Source of the DNA: Prochilodus magdalenae
Taxonomy: Eukaryota; Chordata; Actinopteri; Characiformes; Prochilodontidae
NCBI GenBank assembly: GCA_024036415.1
Contig: JAMWET010000658.1
Span: forward strand, 1 to 64,000
Length of the DNA stretch: 64,000 nucleotides
Reading direction: 5' to 3'
In this document: piece after piece, positions 1 through 11,240 of the stretch
How the letters are laid out: every line of letters starts with the position of its first letter
How positions within the stretch are numbered: the stretch's first letter is position 1
The notes under the pieces: model-generated
The model's database searches: none
What the model saw: only the letters and a program-made list of their open reading frames with translations
What the model was told of the DNA's origin: nothing
Translations under genes and position numbers: made by a program

Positions 1-2522
1 TATCTTTTCATAACTACATAAACTCAATGCATTGCTGTCATAAACAAAAACTTGTAAAGATATATTTTTTCTACTTTTTTCTTAGCACTGGAAAAAAACA
101 AACTGCGGCACATTTTATATAAAATAGATCACATAAATGATCCAAAATGGTTACATATGCTGCTGATGGATTTGGAGAACCTGTATCTCCAAAATAATAG
201 CTTTCCATTATCCCTCCAATGCTACTTACTTTATGGATGTCAGTTGTAAAACAAAGTTTTCCTTTGATCCATTCCGTACATAAAATGTGCATACAAAAAG
301 GGGCACAGGTATGTCAAATATTATCCAAAACTGAATAATTAAAAAAAATTAGAGATACAAAATTTGTTCCGACCGCATTGGATATATAAAATTTAAGAAC
401 ATTTAACCATTTAATTTTTAAACCAAAAAAAACATTGCAGTTTTTTTTTTGGCGAAGCTTACAGTATATAGTTTTTGTTAAAGTTACAGAATAATTCTTA
501 TACCCAAGTCCCTATTATGATAAACTGAAAAAAATAAGCCTTCATCTCAACAGCTTTCACTTAAGGAGGAATTCCATCAATTCGTTCCAATATTTATTAA
601 ATTACGAGGTAAACAAAAGTCAATTCACAGTGGTGTTTTGATGTAAATTTGTGTCATTCTCAACAAATGAATGTCACACTATGTTACTGACTCTTCATTC
701 CCAAAGAAGCCTTTAAGAGCTGCCGGACCTGTGTTACTTTAAATCATTATCCATTATACCTAGTGATATATAAGGTATCGCTTTAAAATTCATTAAGATA
801 TGATGTTTGTCTTCAATCCCATTCATGATCAAAGGTACATGCAGGGCGAAACTTAGGCAAACCATTGTTTATGTTAAAAATACTATTTTTTAAAAAAAAA
901 AAAATGTAATAAAAATGAATGAAATTAAATAAAAATTGCATGTAAAAACCGTTTTGAGACTCACTGGTTGTTTTATATAGCAACCAAATGTCTATCTTTG
1001 GTTTTGTAGCACAGTGACCCCTGGTTCCAGTCCCCACAATGTAAAGTAATAGAAGTCAGTTTCTCGATATACAGTCTGCTTACAGCTCAAGGATGCTCAG
1101 AAATCTGTGGTATTTTACAAGGCTAAGACTCAAATATATGTTTCAGGGCTTAAGTGCCATGTGAGGCTACCAGATCTGTTCAATGACAAAGTTTAGTTGC
1201 CTGGAAAATGAGGTCATCATGTAATAAGTAGGGTTGTGTGGGAAGATATGGACTGAATTGAAGTTGTGATATGACTAGTGGAACTCGCCTGCACAGCTCC
1301 TTCAATCTGCTTTCAGAGTGGATGACAGAATGCAGTTTGATTTGACATGGACTGACACAAGCCTGCATCAGCATGTAGCTCCTACATTTGAAGTGTTACT
1401 GTCGGACGCGTGATGTTAGAGCAGCTTCAGAGAAACAGCTTATATGTGTACATGCACACACACACATACATACAAGCTGTTCCTCCCCGCGCTTCTAAAA
1501 AACCCCTAACATCACACGTCCAGTAACCATTGTAGGAGCTATGTGCTGGTCAGGTTTTAAACCCTATGACTCTGCCAGCCAACCCCACATCACACATGTA
1601 GGTTGTTTATAGCATCTCTCTCTCTCTCTGTCTCCTCTTTCCTCTCTCTGCAGTAGCTCCTACCTTCATCTGCATCATCACTCCTGCGGAACTCCCAGCT
1701 GAGTGTCTTCCATGGTTGTGTCTCGTCCGACTAGCTCTCTTCTCCTTCACACACCACACACACTAGACGTGATTGCCCGAGGGGTAAAGATAATCTGCAA
1801 AACCGCATGTGTGTGTCTGTACCGTGTATGCCCGTTTAGCGTGCTGAGCAAGTGCATGTGTGGGGGGTAGGACAGCGGGACGATGAGAGAGAGAGAGACT
1901 CATTGACTGGTGCAGGCTGTGTGTTGGTGTGTTAGCGGCAGCTGTAGAAGGAGTGATGTACAGCCCCCGCCGGTAGCCAGGCAACAGCAGCCCCCTTGTC
2001 ATTAAAATGAGGTGCATTTAAGTCCCTTTCTGAATACCTACCCACACTATGCACACACATACACACCCACACCGCCCCCTACCCCCCCACAAACACGCAC
2101 TCGTTTTTATGCAAAGTTGGGATGTGTGGAGATATATATGCCCACTATGTATTAAATATGTAAGTGTAGCTATATGTAACAATATGTACCATATGTATTA
2201 TATATTGTCTCTGTCAACCTAGTACATTTTTGACTTTATGATTTTTTTTATCATAATTTTTAAACTGACCCAAATTCACATGGTTTACAATCAAATGGTT
2301 TACATTTCATCTAGCTGGTTTAATACGGCACATTAACATATAACGTAAATTTTATCCTGACAGCGACGGCAATTAAACATCTGTATGTTATACCACAAAT
2401 ATGGCCCATTTGTATTTTATATGAATACTAATATGCACTATATGTAGTGATTGTAATTATCACCATATATAATTATTACAGTTGAAATCTGAAAAAACTA
2501 ATTCACCAAGTAAAGAAGAAGT

Positions 2523-2536
2523 GGGGGGGGGGGGGG
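2523..2536. repeat. Poly-G run (G14)
   Basis: Fourteen consecutive G residues followed by TTTT. It is a homopolymer microsatellite prone to length polymorphism and sequencing error. Confidence 0.9.
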
Positions 2537-3005
2537 TTTTAAGACAAAATAAATGAAAAATGAAAAATGTAATACAGAATGTAATACAGAACAGTTCTTA
2601 AAAGATACTAGCTGGAACTTAACAACATTAAGGTCAGACCTTTTTCAAGTTATCACTCTTAACAGTAAAGGGAAAAGTTTTTAAAAGAAAGTGATCATCA
2701 TCTAAACAGAATTATGAGTTTTAAAGTTCTAGACAGACAAATGATTTATTAGAATATACTAAACATTAAAAAAAAAGGCATCAGCAGGGCCATATTTAAA
2801 AACACACTACACTACAATGTAATGAGTATGTAAGGTTTAACAGTCTGTGCTAAAAATAGGGATAATTGTGCTGTGTTTATTACACATGTAGTTTTTTAGT
2901 GTTTTTTTTTTAAATATAGATGATGACCCCAAAAGAGCACTGTAACAATAAGTCATTGTCAAATTGCCCACCCCGATCATAACCACTAAATATGCCACAT
3001 CATGC

Positions 3006-3008
<3 letters not shown>

Positions 3009-3044
<36 letters not shown>
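3009..3044. repeat. (TA)n microsatellite, insertion site of the Tc1 element
   Basis: Eighteen TA units end directly at the left terminus of the Tc1 element. TA repeats resume for a few bases on its right side (4587-4593). Tc1/mariner elements insert at TA, so this tract offered many equivalent targets and the exact duplicated TA cannot be singled out. Confidence 0.9.
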
Positions 3045-3046
<2 letters not shown>

Positions 3047-3257
3047 AACCCGATTCCAAAAAAGTTGGGACACTAAACAAATTGTGAATAAAAACTGAAT
3101 GCAATGATGTGGAGGTGCCAACATCTAATATTTTATTCAGAATAGAACACAAATCACAGATCAAAAGTTTAAACTGAGAGAATGTATCATTTTAAGGGAA
3201 AAATACGTTGTTTCAAAATTTCATGGTGTCAACAAATCCCCAAAAAGTTGGGACAAG
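3045..3257 (+). repeat. Left inverted terminal repeat of the Tc1 element
   Basis: This 213-bp arm is nearly the exact reverse complement of 4375-4586, with only scattered differences (for example CCCGATTCC against CCGGATTCC). The low divergence between the arms suggests a comparatively recent insertion. Confidence 0.93.
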
Positions 3258-3396
3258 TAGCAATAAGTGGATGGAAAAAGGAAATTGAGCATATAACGAA
3301 CAGCTGGAAGACCAATTAACACTAATTAGGTCACTTGACAACATGATTGGGTATAAAAAGAGCTTCTCAGAGTTTCAGTGTCTCTCTGAAGCCAAG

Positions 3397-4367
3397 ATGG
3401 TAAGAGGATCACCAATTCCACCATTGTTGCGCAGAAAGATAGTGCAGCAATACCAGAATGGTGTTACCCAGCGTAAAATAGCAAAGACTTTTAAGTTATC
3501 ATCATCAACCGTGCATAACATCATCAAAAGATTCAGAGAATCTGGAACAATCGCTGTGCGTAAGGGTCAAGGCCGTAAAACTCTACTGGATGCTCGTGAT
3601 CTCCGGGCCCTTAAACGTCACTGCACCTCAAACAGGAATGCCACTGTCAAGGAAATAACAGAATGGGCTCAGGAATACTTCCAGAAAGCATTGTCAGTGA
3701 ACACAATCCACCGTGCCATCCGCCGTTGCCAGCTGAAACTCTACAGTGCAAAAAGGAAGCCATTTCTAAGCAAGCTCCACAAGCTCAGACGTTCGCACTG
3801 GGCCAGGGAGACCAGTCACAATTTGAAGTTCTTTATGGAACACTGGGACACCATGTCATCCGGACCAGAGAGGACAAGCATACTTGTTATCAACGCTCTG
3901 TTCAGAAGCCTGCATCACTGATGGTATGGGGTTGCATGAGTGCTTGTGGCATGGGCAGCTTGCATGTCTGGAAAGGCACCATTAATGCAGAGAACTATGT
4001 TCAGGTTCTAGAACAACATATGCTCCCATCTAGACGTCATCTCTTTCAGGGAAGACCCTGCATTTTTCAACAAGATAATGCCAGACCACATTCTGCAGCA
4101 ATCACAACATCATGGCTACGTAGGAGAAGGACCCGGGTACTGAAATGGCCAGCCTGCAGTCCAGATCTTTCACCTATAGAGAACATTTGGCGCATCATAA
4201 AGAGGAAGGTGCGACACAGAAGGCCCAAGACGATTGAACAGTTAGAGGCCTGTATTAGACATGAATGGGAGAGCATTCCTGTTTCTAAACTTGAGAAACC
4301 GGTCTCCTCTGTCCCCAGACGTCTGTTGAGTGTTGTAAGAAGAAGAGGGGATGCCACACAGTGGTAA
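3397..4367 (+). pseudogene. Tc1-like transposase, broken by one small deletion and frameshift
   Basis: Start ATG at 3397 gives MVRGSP, the usual start region of this transposase lineage; an in-frame ATG at 3343 lies upstream. Residues 1-45 form the first helix-turn-helix (QRKIAKTFKLSSSTVHNII), GQGRKT at about 57-62 is the linker, and a second HTH follows to about 110. Frame 1 reads to Glu138 (codon 3808-3810), then homology jumps to another frame at 3810. From there 185 codons run to the stop at 4365-4367. The catalytic triad can be traced: Asp at 3810-3812 (context DQSQFEV, where the family has SDES), Asp at 4074-4076 (FQQDNARPH) and Glu at 4179-4181 (SPIENIW). There are 34 residues between the last two, the Tc1 DD34E signature. 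Total about 323 codons against about 340 expected, so roughly 14 codons just before the first Asp are lost with a frameshift. Confidence 0.93.
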
Positions 4368-4374
4368 AAATGGC

Positions 4375-4586
4375 CTTGTCCCAACTTTTTTGGGATTTGT
4401 TGATGCCATGAAATTTTGAAACAACATATTTTTCCCTTAAAATGATACATTCTCTCAGTTTAAACTTTGATCTGTGATTTGTGTTCTATTCTGAATAAAA
4501 TATTAGATGTTGGCACCTCCACATCATTGCATTCAGTTTTTATTCACAATTTGTTTAGTGTCCCAACTTTTTTGGAATCCGGTTTG
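4375..4586 (+). repeat. Right inverted terminal repeat of the Tc1 element
   Basis: Reverse complement of the left arm, starting 7 bases after the transposase stop codon. It contains two inverted copies of the AAAGTTGGGACA core and ends at the flanking TA (4587-4588). Confidence 0.93.
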
Positions 4587-5746
4587 TATATATCATGCAC
4601 ACATGCCCTAATATGTCAAGACACACATCTCATCTTACCCTTAGGCTACCTTATATGTTTTACACAGGGAATCTGTAACAAATGTGTTTATTTGGTTTCA
4701 TACTACAATGGCTGAAGTGCACCAAAATACATAGCAGTGTTCATTGGTCAGTCAAAATTTGACCATTTGGAAAATTTGGTGGATATAAGCTCTGTCAATT
4801 TCCAAGCTTGCTGAAATGAAAAGATCCAAAAACAGCTTTTTTAAAATTCAATAGTCTACCACTTTACAGAATCAAAACCTATTACCTCCATACAGAACCG
4901 AGAAAAGTCACTCTCTTTATTCCAATTAATTTACAGTCAAAATGGCCATTATGTGCAAGTTAATCATTATCAAGTACAGTGATAAAGATATCAAATATAC
5001 GATAATTCACTCAAATGTGGAAGAGGAAAGTCAAAATAAAATAAATGAAGGAACAAGTTCCCAACCCTGCTGTTTAAATATGTTGTTTAAAGATGAGGAG
5101 GAAATGGGCTCCAAACACCAGTGTAATACCTGGAAGATAACCAAACTGTACCCCTCATATAAACATTATATTTTTTATTATGTCATCTCTGACAAACAGG
5201 AGAAAATCAAGATCCACTTTTGCTTCAAACCTAAAAAAAAACTCCACAGGTGTTTCTGTCCTTCCTTCCACTGTAAGAAGACAACTTAACCCTCTGGGTC
5301 TGAAAGCATGTATAGCTGTCGAGTTTCATTATTGAAAAAAGCAAACAGACAAAAAGAAAAACACCCCTGCAAATCAAACAAAGAAGAAGCTGGTGTTCTC
5401 AAAACAATGGACCTACCATCCTGGAGTCCAGATCCCACGATAACTGAAAGTGTTAGGGATTAATTGGATCCTGTGAGGCAGAAAATTATAAACCACTTCT
5501 AAGACTGAACTTGAATCCCCCACATTTGGTGTGGACCACTAACAACAGCAACCTGGCCTAAGCTATGCTTGGAGGCAAACTGAAAGCCATGGTTTTGTTG
5601 GACCACGTGTGAGGAAGAGTCTTCCCACTTGTCAAAACAGACTAATGAACAAAATAAACTTAACTGGTCTGTGGCAAGGTATAGGTGCCATAATGTTGCC
5701 TATCCTTACAGCACTCTAACTCTTGCTTACTCTCGCTCTGTCTCTG

Positions 5747-5824
<78 letters not shown>
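5747..5824. repeat. Compound microsatellite (CT)n(CA)n
   Basis: About 23 CT units pass directly into about 16 CA units. The short ORFs seen across it are low-complexity artefacts. Confidence 0.95.
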
Positions 5825-5826
<2 letters not shown>

Positions 5827-6170
5827 ACACAGATGTCCCTTTTCACGCTTCTCCTTCTGTCCAGTAAAATCAGAACATGCCATATTCACAAATAGCACAG
5901 AAAGCCTGAAAAACATCCTGCAGAAATCTTTCTGTGTATGGCTCTTCCTTTTAAAGGCCTTCATCAGCATCACAAAAAATGGAGTGACCACATGATCTGT
6001 CTTGTATTCTAAAGTGGAGATATGGACATACTGCAGGCTTCTAAGAGACAGCAATCAAGGACACTTTAGACAACGCAGTCTCAAGACAGTCAGTAATCCC
6101 AACCCACTTCAGAGAGAGAGAGAAATAAAAGAATGAGTATGAGAAAGAAAGAAGGGGAGGACAAGAAGAA

Positions 6171-6181
6171 GATAGATAGAT

Positions 6182-6260
<79 letters not shown>
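6171..6260. repeat. (GATA)n microsatellite
   Basis: About 22 units of GATA/TAGA with one GAAA interruption near 6183, set within a wider purine-rich stretch (6110-6430) of GA-rich sequence. Confidence 0.95.
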
Positions 6261-6261
<1 letters not shown>

Positions 6262-6503
6262 CAAGTTCAGACAGAAGGAGAGGGGAGATAGAAGACGGGT
6301 ATGGAGAGACAGAACAAGAGAAAGAATAAGAGAAGGAGAAGGAGGGGGACAGAACAGAGAGAACAGGAAAGAAAGAGTAAGAGAACAGCTGAGAGAGGGA
6401 AGAGAGACAAAATGAGAAAGGTGGGGGGCACTTGTGGAGCTGTTTCCTAGGCAATGAAGACTAAAACTCAGAGAGGCGTTTGAGCTGAAGTGGTGTGAGC
6501 TTG

Positions 6504-6506
<3 letters not shown>

Positions 6507-6567
<61 letters not shown>
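6507..6567. repeat. (TG)n microsatellite
   Basis: Thirty uninterrupted TG units; alternating purine-pyrimidine sequence of the kind that can form Z-DNA. Confidence 0.95.
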
Positions 6568-6569
<2 letters not shown>

Positions 6570-6724
6570 ATTGTCTGCAATTTGTACTTACACATTTGGG
6601 TTTCCTGTCACACACCTCTATTCTACCGTTTCTATTGGGTTGAAGTTTCTATTAACACCTGATGTTTGCATATATAGTCATACCATATAACCACATATGA
6701 TACGAGTTGATATTGTACCTACAC

Positions 6725-6880
6725 TCATTTGTCATTTTATCAGAAACATCTAATACATAGATGCCTTTTTGCAGTTTTACCGTCATTGACTGTAGCCCAT
6801 CTGTAGCTGCAAAATTTGTCAGCCAGCCTTCAGTGTAAGACATCTTCATAAGCCCCCACTTAACAGGCATGTCTTCATTC
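6725..6880 (+). repeat. Dispersed repeat, copy 1 (unclassified)
   Basis: Homologous to 7530-7650: both run from TTAT(C/T)AGAAACA through GACTGTAGCC to CAGCCTTCA at similar spacing. The motif resembles a dispersed repeat I remember from characin and catfish genomes, but I cannot name the family. Confidence 0.6.
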
Positions 6881-7529
6881 ATTTGTCACTTAATTTAAGA
6901 GTAGTGAGCATGGAAAAATAACTTGAATCAGAGAGAATTTTAGATTTAGGTTTGGATCATTTAAACTGATATTTCATGACAAATGTATTATATCCTAGTA
7001 CAGCAGAATGTTTAGGCAGCTACACATACATGTTAAGTTTCACTGTAATGCTAATTGGAAAACTTATGGACCTAGTCCCAGTGTCTATATCTTGTTGCAT
7101 CATCACTGGTAGAAGCAGATGTGTATGAAAAATATTTGATGTGAGCATTAATTGACATGTATTTACACTTTAATAGTATACCAAAAACAGCATAACTGCT
7201 CTAAGAATGTAATGGGCATTCAGAGAAACTCTTTGTAGCTAAAAATGGTCTATTGTCTTTAGCAAAGTGCCTTTCAAAATAGGGCCACTTGCACTATCCA
7301 TGCATACTCAATTGAGAGCTGATCTTTGTTTATTTGTATCTGGAGACAAGCCCAGAGCCGTAAAGGTCAAAGCAGGAGGAGGAGACTGATGAGTCCTGTG
7401 AGGCCAAAATAAGCTCCACATAATGAAACAAAATTACACCCAGTTCTCAGACACTAGCATCATTTTGCTCCAAAGAAGTACAAAAGGTATTTCCTGTGTG
7501 AGGCTTTTTTGGGGGGAGGGTCTTTATTA

Positions 7530-7650
7530 AGAACTCATGCACTTCATTAGAAACACCAACCATCTTGCTATTGGTTTAGAGCTAGTGACTGTAGCCTAAC
7601 TGCTGCTGATGAACTTTTCAACCAGCCTTCAATGGAAAAACATCATCACA
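7530..7650 (+). repeat. Dispersed repeat, copy 2 (unclassified)
   Basis: Same order of blocks as 6725-6880: TTCATTAGAAACACC, then TGACTGTAGCC, then CCAGCCTTCAATGGAA. The copies are clearly diverged. Confidence 0.6.
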
Positions 7651-7996
7651 GGACATTGTTTGGCTAGTAGACAAGTCTGTATCACTCTTGGTCAAGGGCA
7701 GTTCTGACTGGGCTATAGAGAGAAGCACACAGATTGTCAGAGTGCAGAGCCGAGAATGGTTCAACACTTGAATAATGTCCGGTCAGTGGCGGTCTTATCT
7801 TGGTCATTTTTCACAAAGGGTATATGAACAGAAAGGGGCACTATCTAGGTATAACATAGTGGCTATTATCATAGCTTGGTTCTAGGTAATGGAAACTGTT
7901 CTGCCTCAGGGTTTTGTGCCTATGATCATTTTAATAAACATCAGTGTTAGACTATTTAATAACCTGCTATTAAAAGATTGGTGGACTGAGAGACAA

Positions 7997-8018
7997 TTAC
8001 ACCTAATTTTAGGTGTAA
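7997..8018. repeat. Perfect short inverted repeat, 10-bp arms, 2-base loop
   Basis: TTACACCTAA at 7997-8006, a TT spacer, then its exact reverse complement TTAGGTGTAA at 8009-8018. No attached element or gene explains it. Confidence 0.8.
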
Positions 8019-8109
8019 AATTAGTTAACTAAGAGTCTTATTCCAGAAATGATAGTAGAACCTTAGAGCTTTTATAATCATGCTACTTTTACTCTCCATA
8101 CTGAAGTAC

Positions 8110-8513
8110 ATTTGAAGGCAAATACTTTAGAACTTTTGCTTAAGTGTATTTATATACTGTATATCTATAATGTCCTGAACACTGGAACTCTATATGTTAT
8201 AAGTATTTTATGTACTGAAGTGAGTGAGCTCTAGCAGACAGGTAAATTGTGTGTATCATGTGGCAATTTAATAACCTTTTTGTACTGCACTTATAATGAC
8301 ATTTGTCAATGTGTATTGTGTTGCACTTCTAATGACCTTTCTCTAGTTACCAGCACTGGCCCCCTGTTCGGGCAGTGTCTGAGCTCGTGGTGAGTTTTAG
8401 GCTCTAAATTTCCTGTACTAGCTGGAATATTATCCAACAGAACACTAAGCACGGTTGTAAGTCGCTCTGGATAAGCGCGTCTGCTAAATGCCTTAAATGT
8501 AAATGTAAATGTT
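8110..8513 (+). mobile_element. 3' untranslated tail of an L2-type LINE (5'-truncated)
   Basis: The segment ends in GTCGCTCTGGATAAGCGCG, TCTGCTAAATGCC and a short tandem (AAATGT)n. A GGATA loop (8469-8473) between short complementary arms (CGCT 8463-8466, AGCG 8474-8477) followed by a simple repeat is the conserved 3' recognition hairpin of L2-clade LINEs, as described for eel UnaL2. The sequence before it (GGGCAGTGTCTGAGCTC, CACTAAGCA) is shared with the tail of the minus-strand element at 21055-22862, so both belong to one family. No coding part is left. Confidence 0.8.
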
Positions 8514-9415
8514 TATGTATCTCTGTATTTCTGATATGCAAACTTTAAGGGACAACAAAAGTAATTTTGTTGTATATTTGTTTGTTGTATAAAGTATGTT
8601 TGTTGTTGTTGATTTTATCATAGTTTTGCATCAATTTGTAGTTGTGAAAATGAACTGTAGCACAAGTTGGTTTAATTTATAAGATTTTTTAAATTTAACA
8701 TACATTAATGTGAAAAGGGATTATGTATTGTTTTTACTGATCAAAGAGAGAAATAGCATATATCTGAAAGCACAGCAATGCATAAGTATAGATATATGCA
8801 AAAGTTGAGGCATGAAAATAAGAACACATTCTCTACCAAGAGTGCACTAAATGCATTAGACTGCTGTGGAGCTACGGGGCTAATATATCATGACCTCATC
8901 ACTAACAACACAAGACACAATTCTGAGATTATTTAACACATTAAAACAGTTTAGCCTTAAGGTTTGTAATCTATGCATATAGTTAGCATTAATGCTAATT
9001 AATGGGGTGGGGTATAATACTAGTTTGCTATATTAGCGCTATATTAGCTTGAGTGCAAAATTAAAGACGCAAACTATAAACACCAAACTTGGCTGAATGG
9101 TTGTATTTGGGGTGATTGGAGAAACTTTGTTTTGAACTTTGACCTGTTGGGCAGAGCTTGGTTCTACCTAATGGAAATTGTTTGCCTTCAGTGTTTTGTG
9201 TTTTTGGTCATTTTAACGGACATCCTATGCTTATGTTGGTCTGGTCTAAACGTGGAGAGTTTAAGTGTGCATGTGTGGCCTCCCGACACAATGCCTAAAG
9301 AGGATCAACGAGCCTTCACTGGGAGATTAGGTGAATCTGATCTCCCACTGGTGCAGATCTGTTACCAAGGCATGCACTCACTACAAACCCTTTTGAATTC
9401 CTTAGAAACTGTACT

Positions 9416-9700
9416 TTATTCTGACATTCGCTGGCCACAGACAAACACTTATGTTGTGCTTCTACTCACCGGCCAATTTATTGGAAGCACCTATTTTGTA
9501 CTTGTATGCACTGGCCACTTTATTCTACATATAACTTCTACATATACTCCCTTGTCACTTTATTAGAAACACTTACCGTGTACTTCCACTGATGCTTTAT
9601 AAGAAACAGTTACCTTTTTTTTCCACTCACAGACCACTTATTCTGAAACATCCATCTTCTACTTCCATTTACTAGTCAGTTTTTTGGAAACAGAGAAGTT
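9416..9700 (+). repeat. Degenerate minisatellite, about 40-bp period, about 7 units
   Basis: Blocks of the type ACTGGCCACTTTATTAGAAACAC recur near 9433, 9471, 9513, 9553, 9592, 9631 and 9673, spaced 38-42 bp. Units share CTTCTACTC or CTTCCACT spacers. Single related units occur at 41548-41572 and 42498-42520, so the unit is dispersed as well. Confidence 0.75.
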
Positions 9701-10071
9701 ATACAGACTGCTATAACAGACTGCTGCACAATTTTTCAGCTCCTGTCTATCCCACTCATCATCGGTCAAATTATGACCACTGTTCTGGCAAATGTTGTGC
9801 ACAGCTGTGACAATAAGATGGTCGTATGTGTCTACTGGTATGAGTGTACTGCTGGTGGCATAGCAGTAACTGTACATATAAACTAGCAAGAGATGTATCT
9901 CACTCACCACCACCTCTGAAAAGAAAGAATGAATGCAGTGCCACACTACCCCAGGCATCTACTAATCCACCTTGACACACTAATCCAATTCCACTCAAAT
10001 CTCTGAGGCCACTCAGATACCTGTATGTCTGTTTTACCAGTCTTTCTACTCCCTCTCAATTGATTTCAGGC

Positions 10072-10131
10072 TACACACACACACACACAAACACACACGC
10101 ACACACACACACAAACACACACGAACACACA

Positions 10132-10183
<52 letters not shown>

Positions 10184-10236
10184 CATACGCACACACACAC
10201 AAACGCACGCACGCACACACACATGCACACACACAG
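10072..10236. repeat. Imperfect (CA)n microsatellite
   Basis: About 165 bp of CA units with AAAC, ACGC and ATAC interruptions. The ORFs across it encode only low-complexity Thr/His or Cys/Val repeats. Confidence 0.95.
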
Positions 10237-10559
10237 ATTTTGATTTGAAACAATTTCCAAATGGACCCATCTGTTTAAAGTATAACTGCTATATTGAGTG
10301 ATTTTATCAGTATTACCATTTTTGTCTTTCTGGTTGTGGCATCATTGACACCTAAACCCATGAACGCCTGGCAATAGTGCAATGCTTTATAGACAGCTGT
10401 AGGAGACACTCCAACTTCACAGCTGACAGAAAATATCATATCATTCTAAACCATCACATCAGTCAATTTTACTGTGCAAAAATGATATCTCTTAAACCTG
10501 AATATTACAATTACAGTACTGGGGAAATATCATAGACCCCCCTTTATTTAAAACATGTT

Positions 10560-11240
10560 CAGTAATAGCAGTCATTTAAGGACAAGCTACTGACATGTTT
10601 TTGGTGTCAGGAAAAAAGTAGAACATTTACTGAAATATATTTATATTTGTTCAATATTTATTTATTTATTTATTTATTTTGTCTTTTGTTACAATTTTAA
10701 TTTCTTTAAATACATGTGCTTTCAGGTTTCCTAAGAAATCTGCAACCACATCTCCAGTTCAGTCTTGCTGAATTTTAGCATTTTATGCTTCTCACAATTC
10801 AAGTAATCTCAAACAAATTCATTGTGTTAAGATCTGGACTATGACATGGTCAGTCCATTGTTCTGAGAACACCAGCGGCTTCTTTGCTTGATATCTATGT
10901 GTATATCTCCTTTTCTCAGTAAGGGCCTTCTTGACAGTTACACATTCTTTTAGATCCACAGCACTGCAGTGTCCTCTCACAGTGGAAGGATGGACAGAAA
11001 CACCTGTGGACGTTTTCCAGATCTGAACCAAGATGAAAGCTTCAAGTGAGGTTTGTTTTCTGACAGGGACAGTTATGCTGGTCTACCAGGCCTACCAGCT
11101 TTTTCTGTACACGTTATAATCATTTTTACATGGAAGATTTGGAAGCTCCTGTTTTACAACTTATTTTCCTTTCCTCAGAAATGACTTTAATCTAAATTTA
11201 AACTGAAGTTAAATACACAAATTATCTAAATTTTATATAG
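10560..11240. repeat. Probable decayed dispersed repeat (unclassified)
   Basis: Phrases such as AAGGGCCTTCTTGACAGTTA, ATCCACAGCACTGCAGT and CAGGCCTACCAGC resemble a dispersed repeat I remember from characin and catfish genomes. A (TTTA)n run lies at 10656-10680. No coding domain or terminal repeat could be traced, so this call rests on recollection only. Confidence 0.35.

Larger units (their letters stand above)
3045..4586 (+). mobile_element. Tc1-like DNA transposon, near full length (1542 bp)
   Basis: The element starts CAAACCCGATTCC and ends with the matching inverted sequence (GGAATCCGGTTTG), flanked by TA on both sides. Inverted terminal repeats of about 212 bp enclose one transposase gene on the + strand. 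Each terminus carries the 12-base core AAAGTTGGGACA twice: outer at 3061-3072 and inner at 3244-3255, and inverted at 4377-4388 (inner) and 4559-4570 (outer). This is the IR/DR layout known from fish Tc1 elements such as Sleeping Beauty, where the paired direct repeats bind transposase. The length is normal for the family (about 1.5-1.6 kb). The transposase frame is broken, so this copy is probably immobile by itself but keeps both ends. Confidence 0.95.

Noticed and set aside
1..300. Open frame of 73 codons on the minus strand with a donor-like GTAAGT near 226-231
   Set aside because: No acceptor at the other side and no recognisable protein; not called as an exon.
1612..1750. Polypyrimidine tract plus CAG at 1657-1659 resembling a + strand splice acceptor, and a minus-strand ATG with donor-like GTAGGA
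   Set aside because: Both readings give short frames with stops and no recognisable protein; pyrimidine tracts are common here.
4942..5289. Open frame of 115 codons on the + strand
   Set aside because: Lys-rich low-complexity translation with no family resemblance; likely chance in A-rich DNA.
6109..6615. Open frames of 137 and 168 codons on the minus strand
   Set aside because: They translate the GATA and TG microsatellites and the flanking purine-rich stretch; low-complexity artefact.
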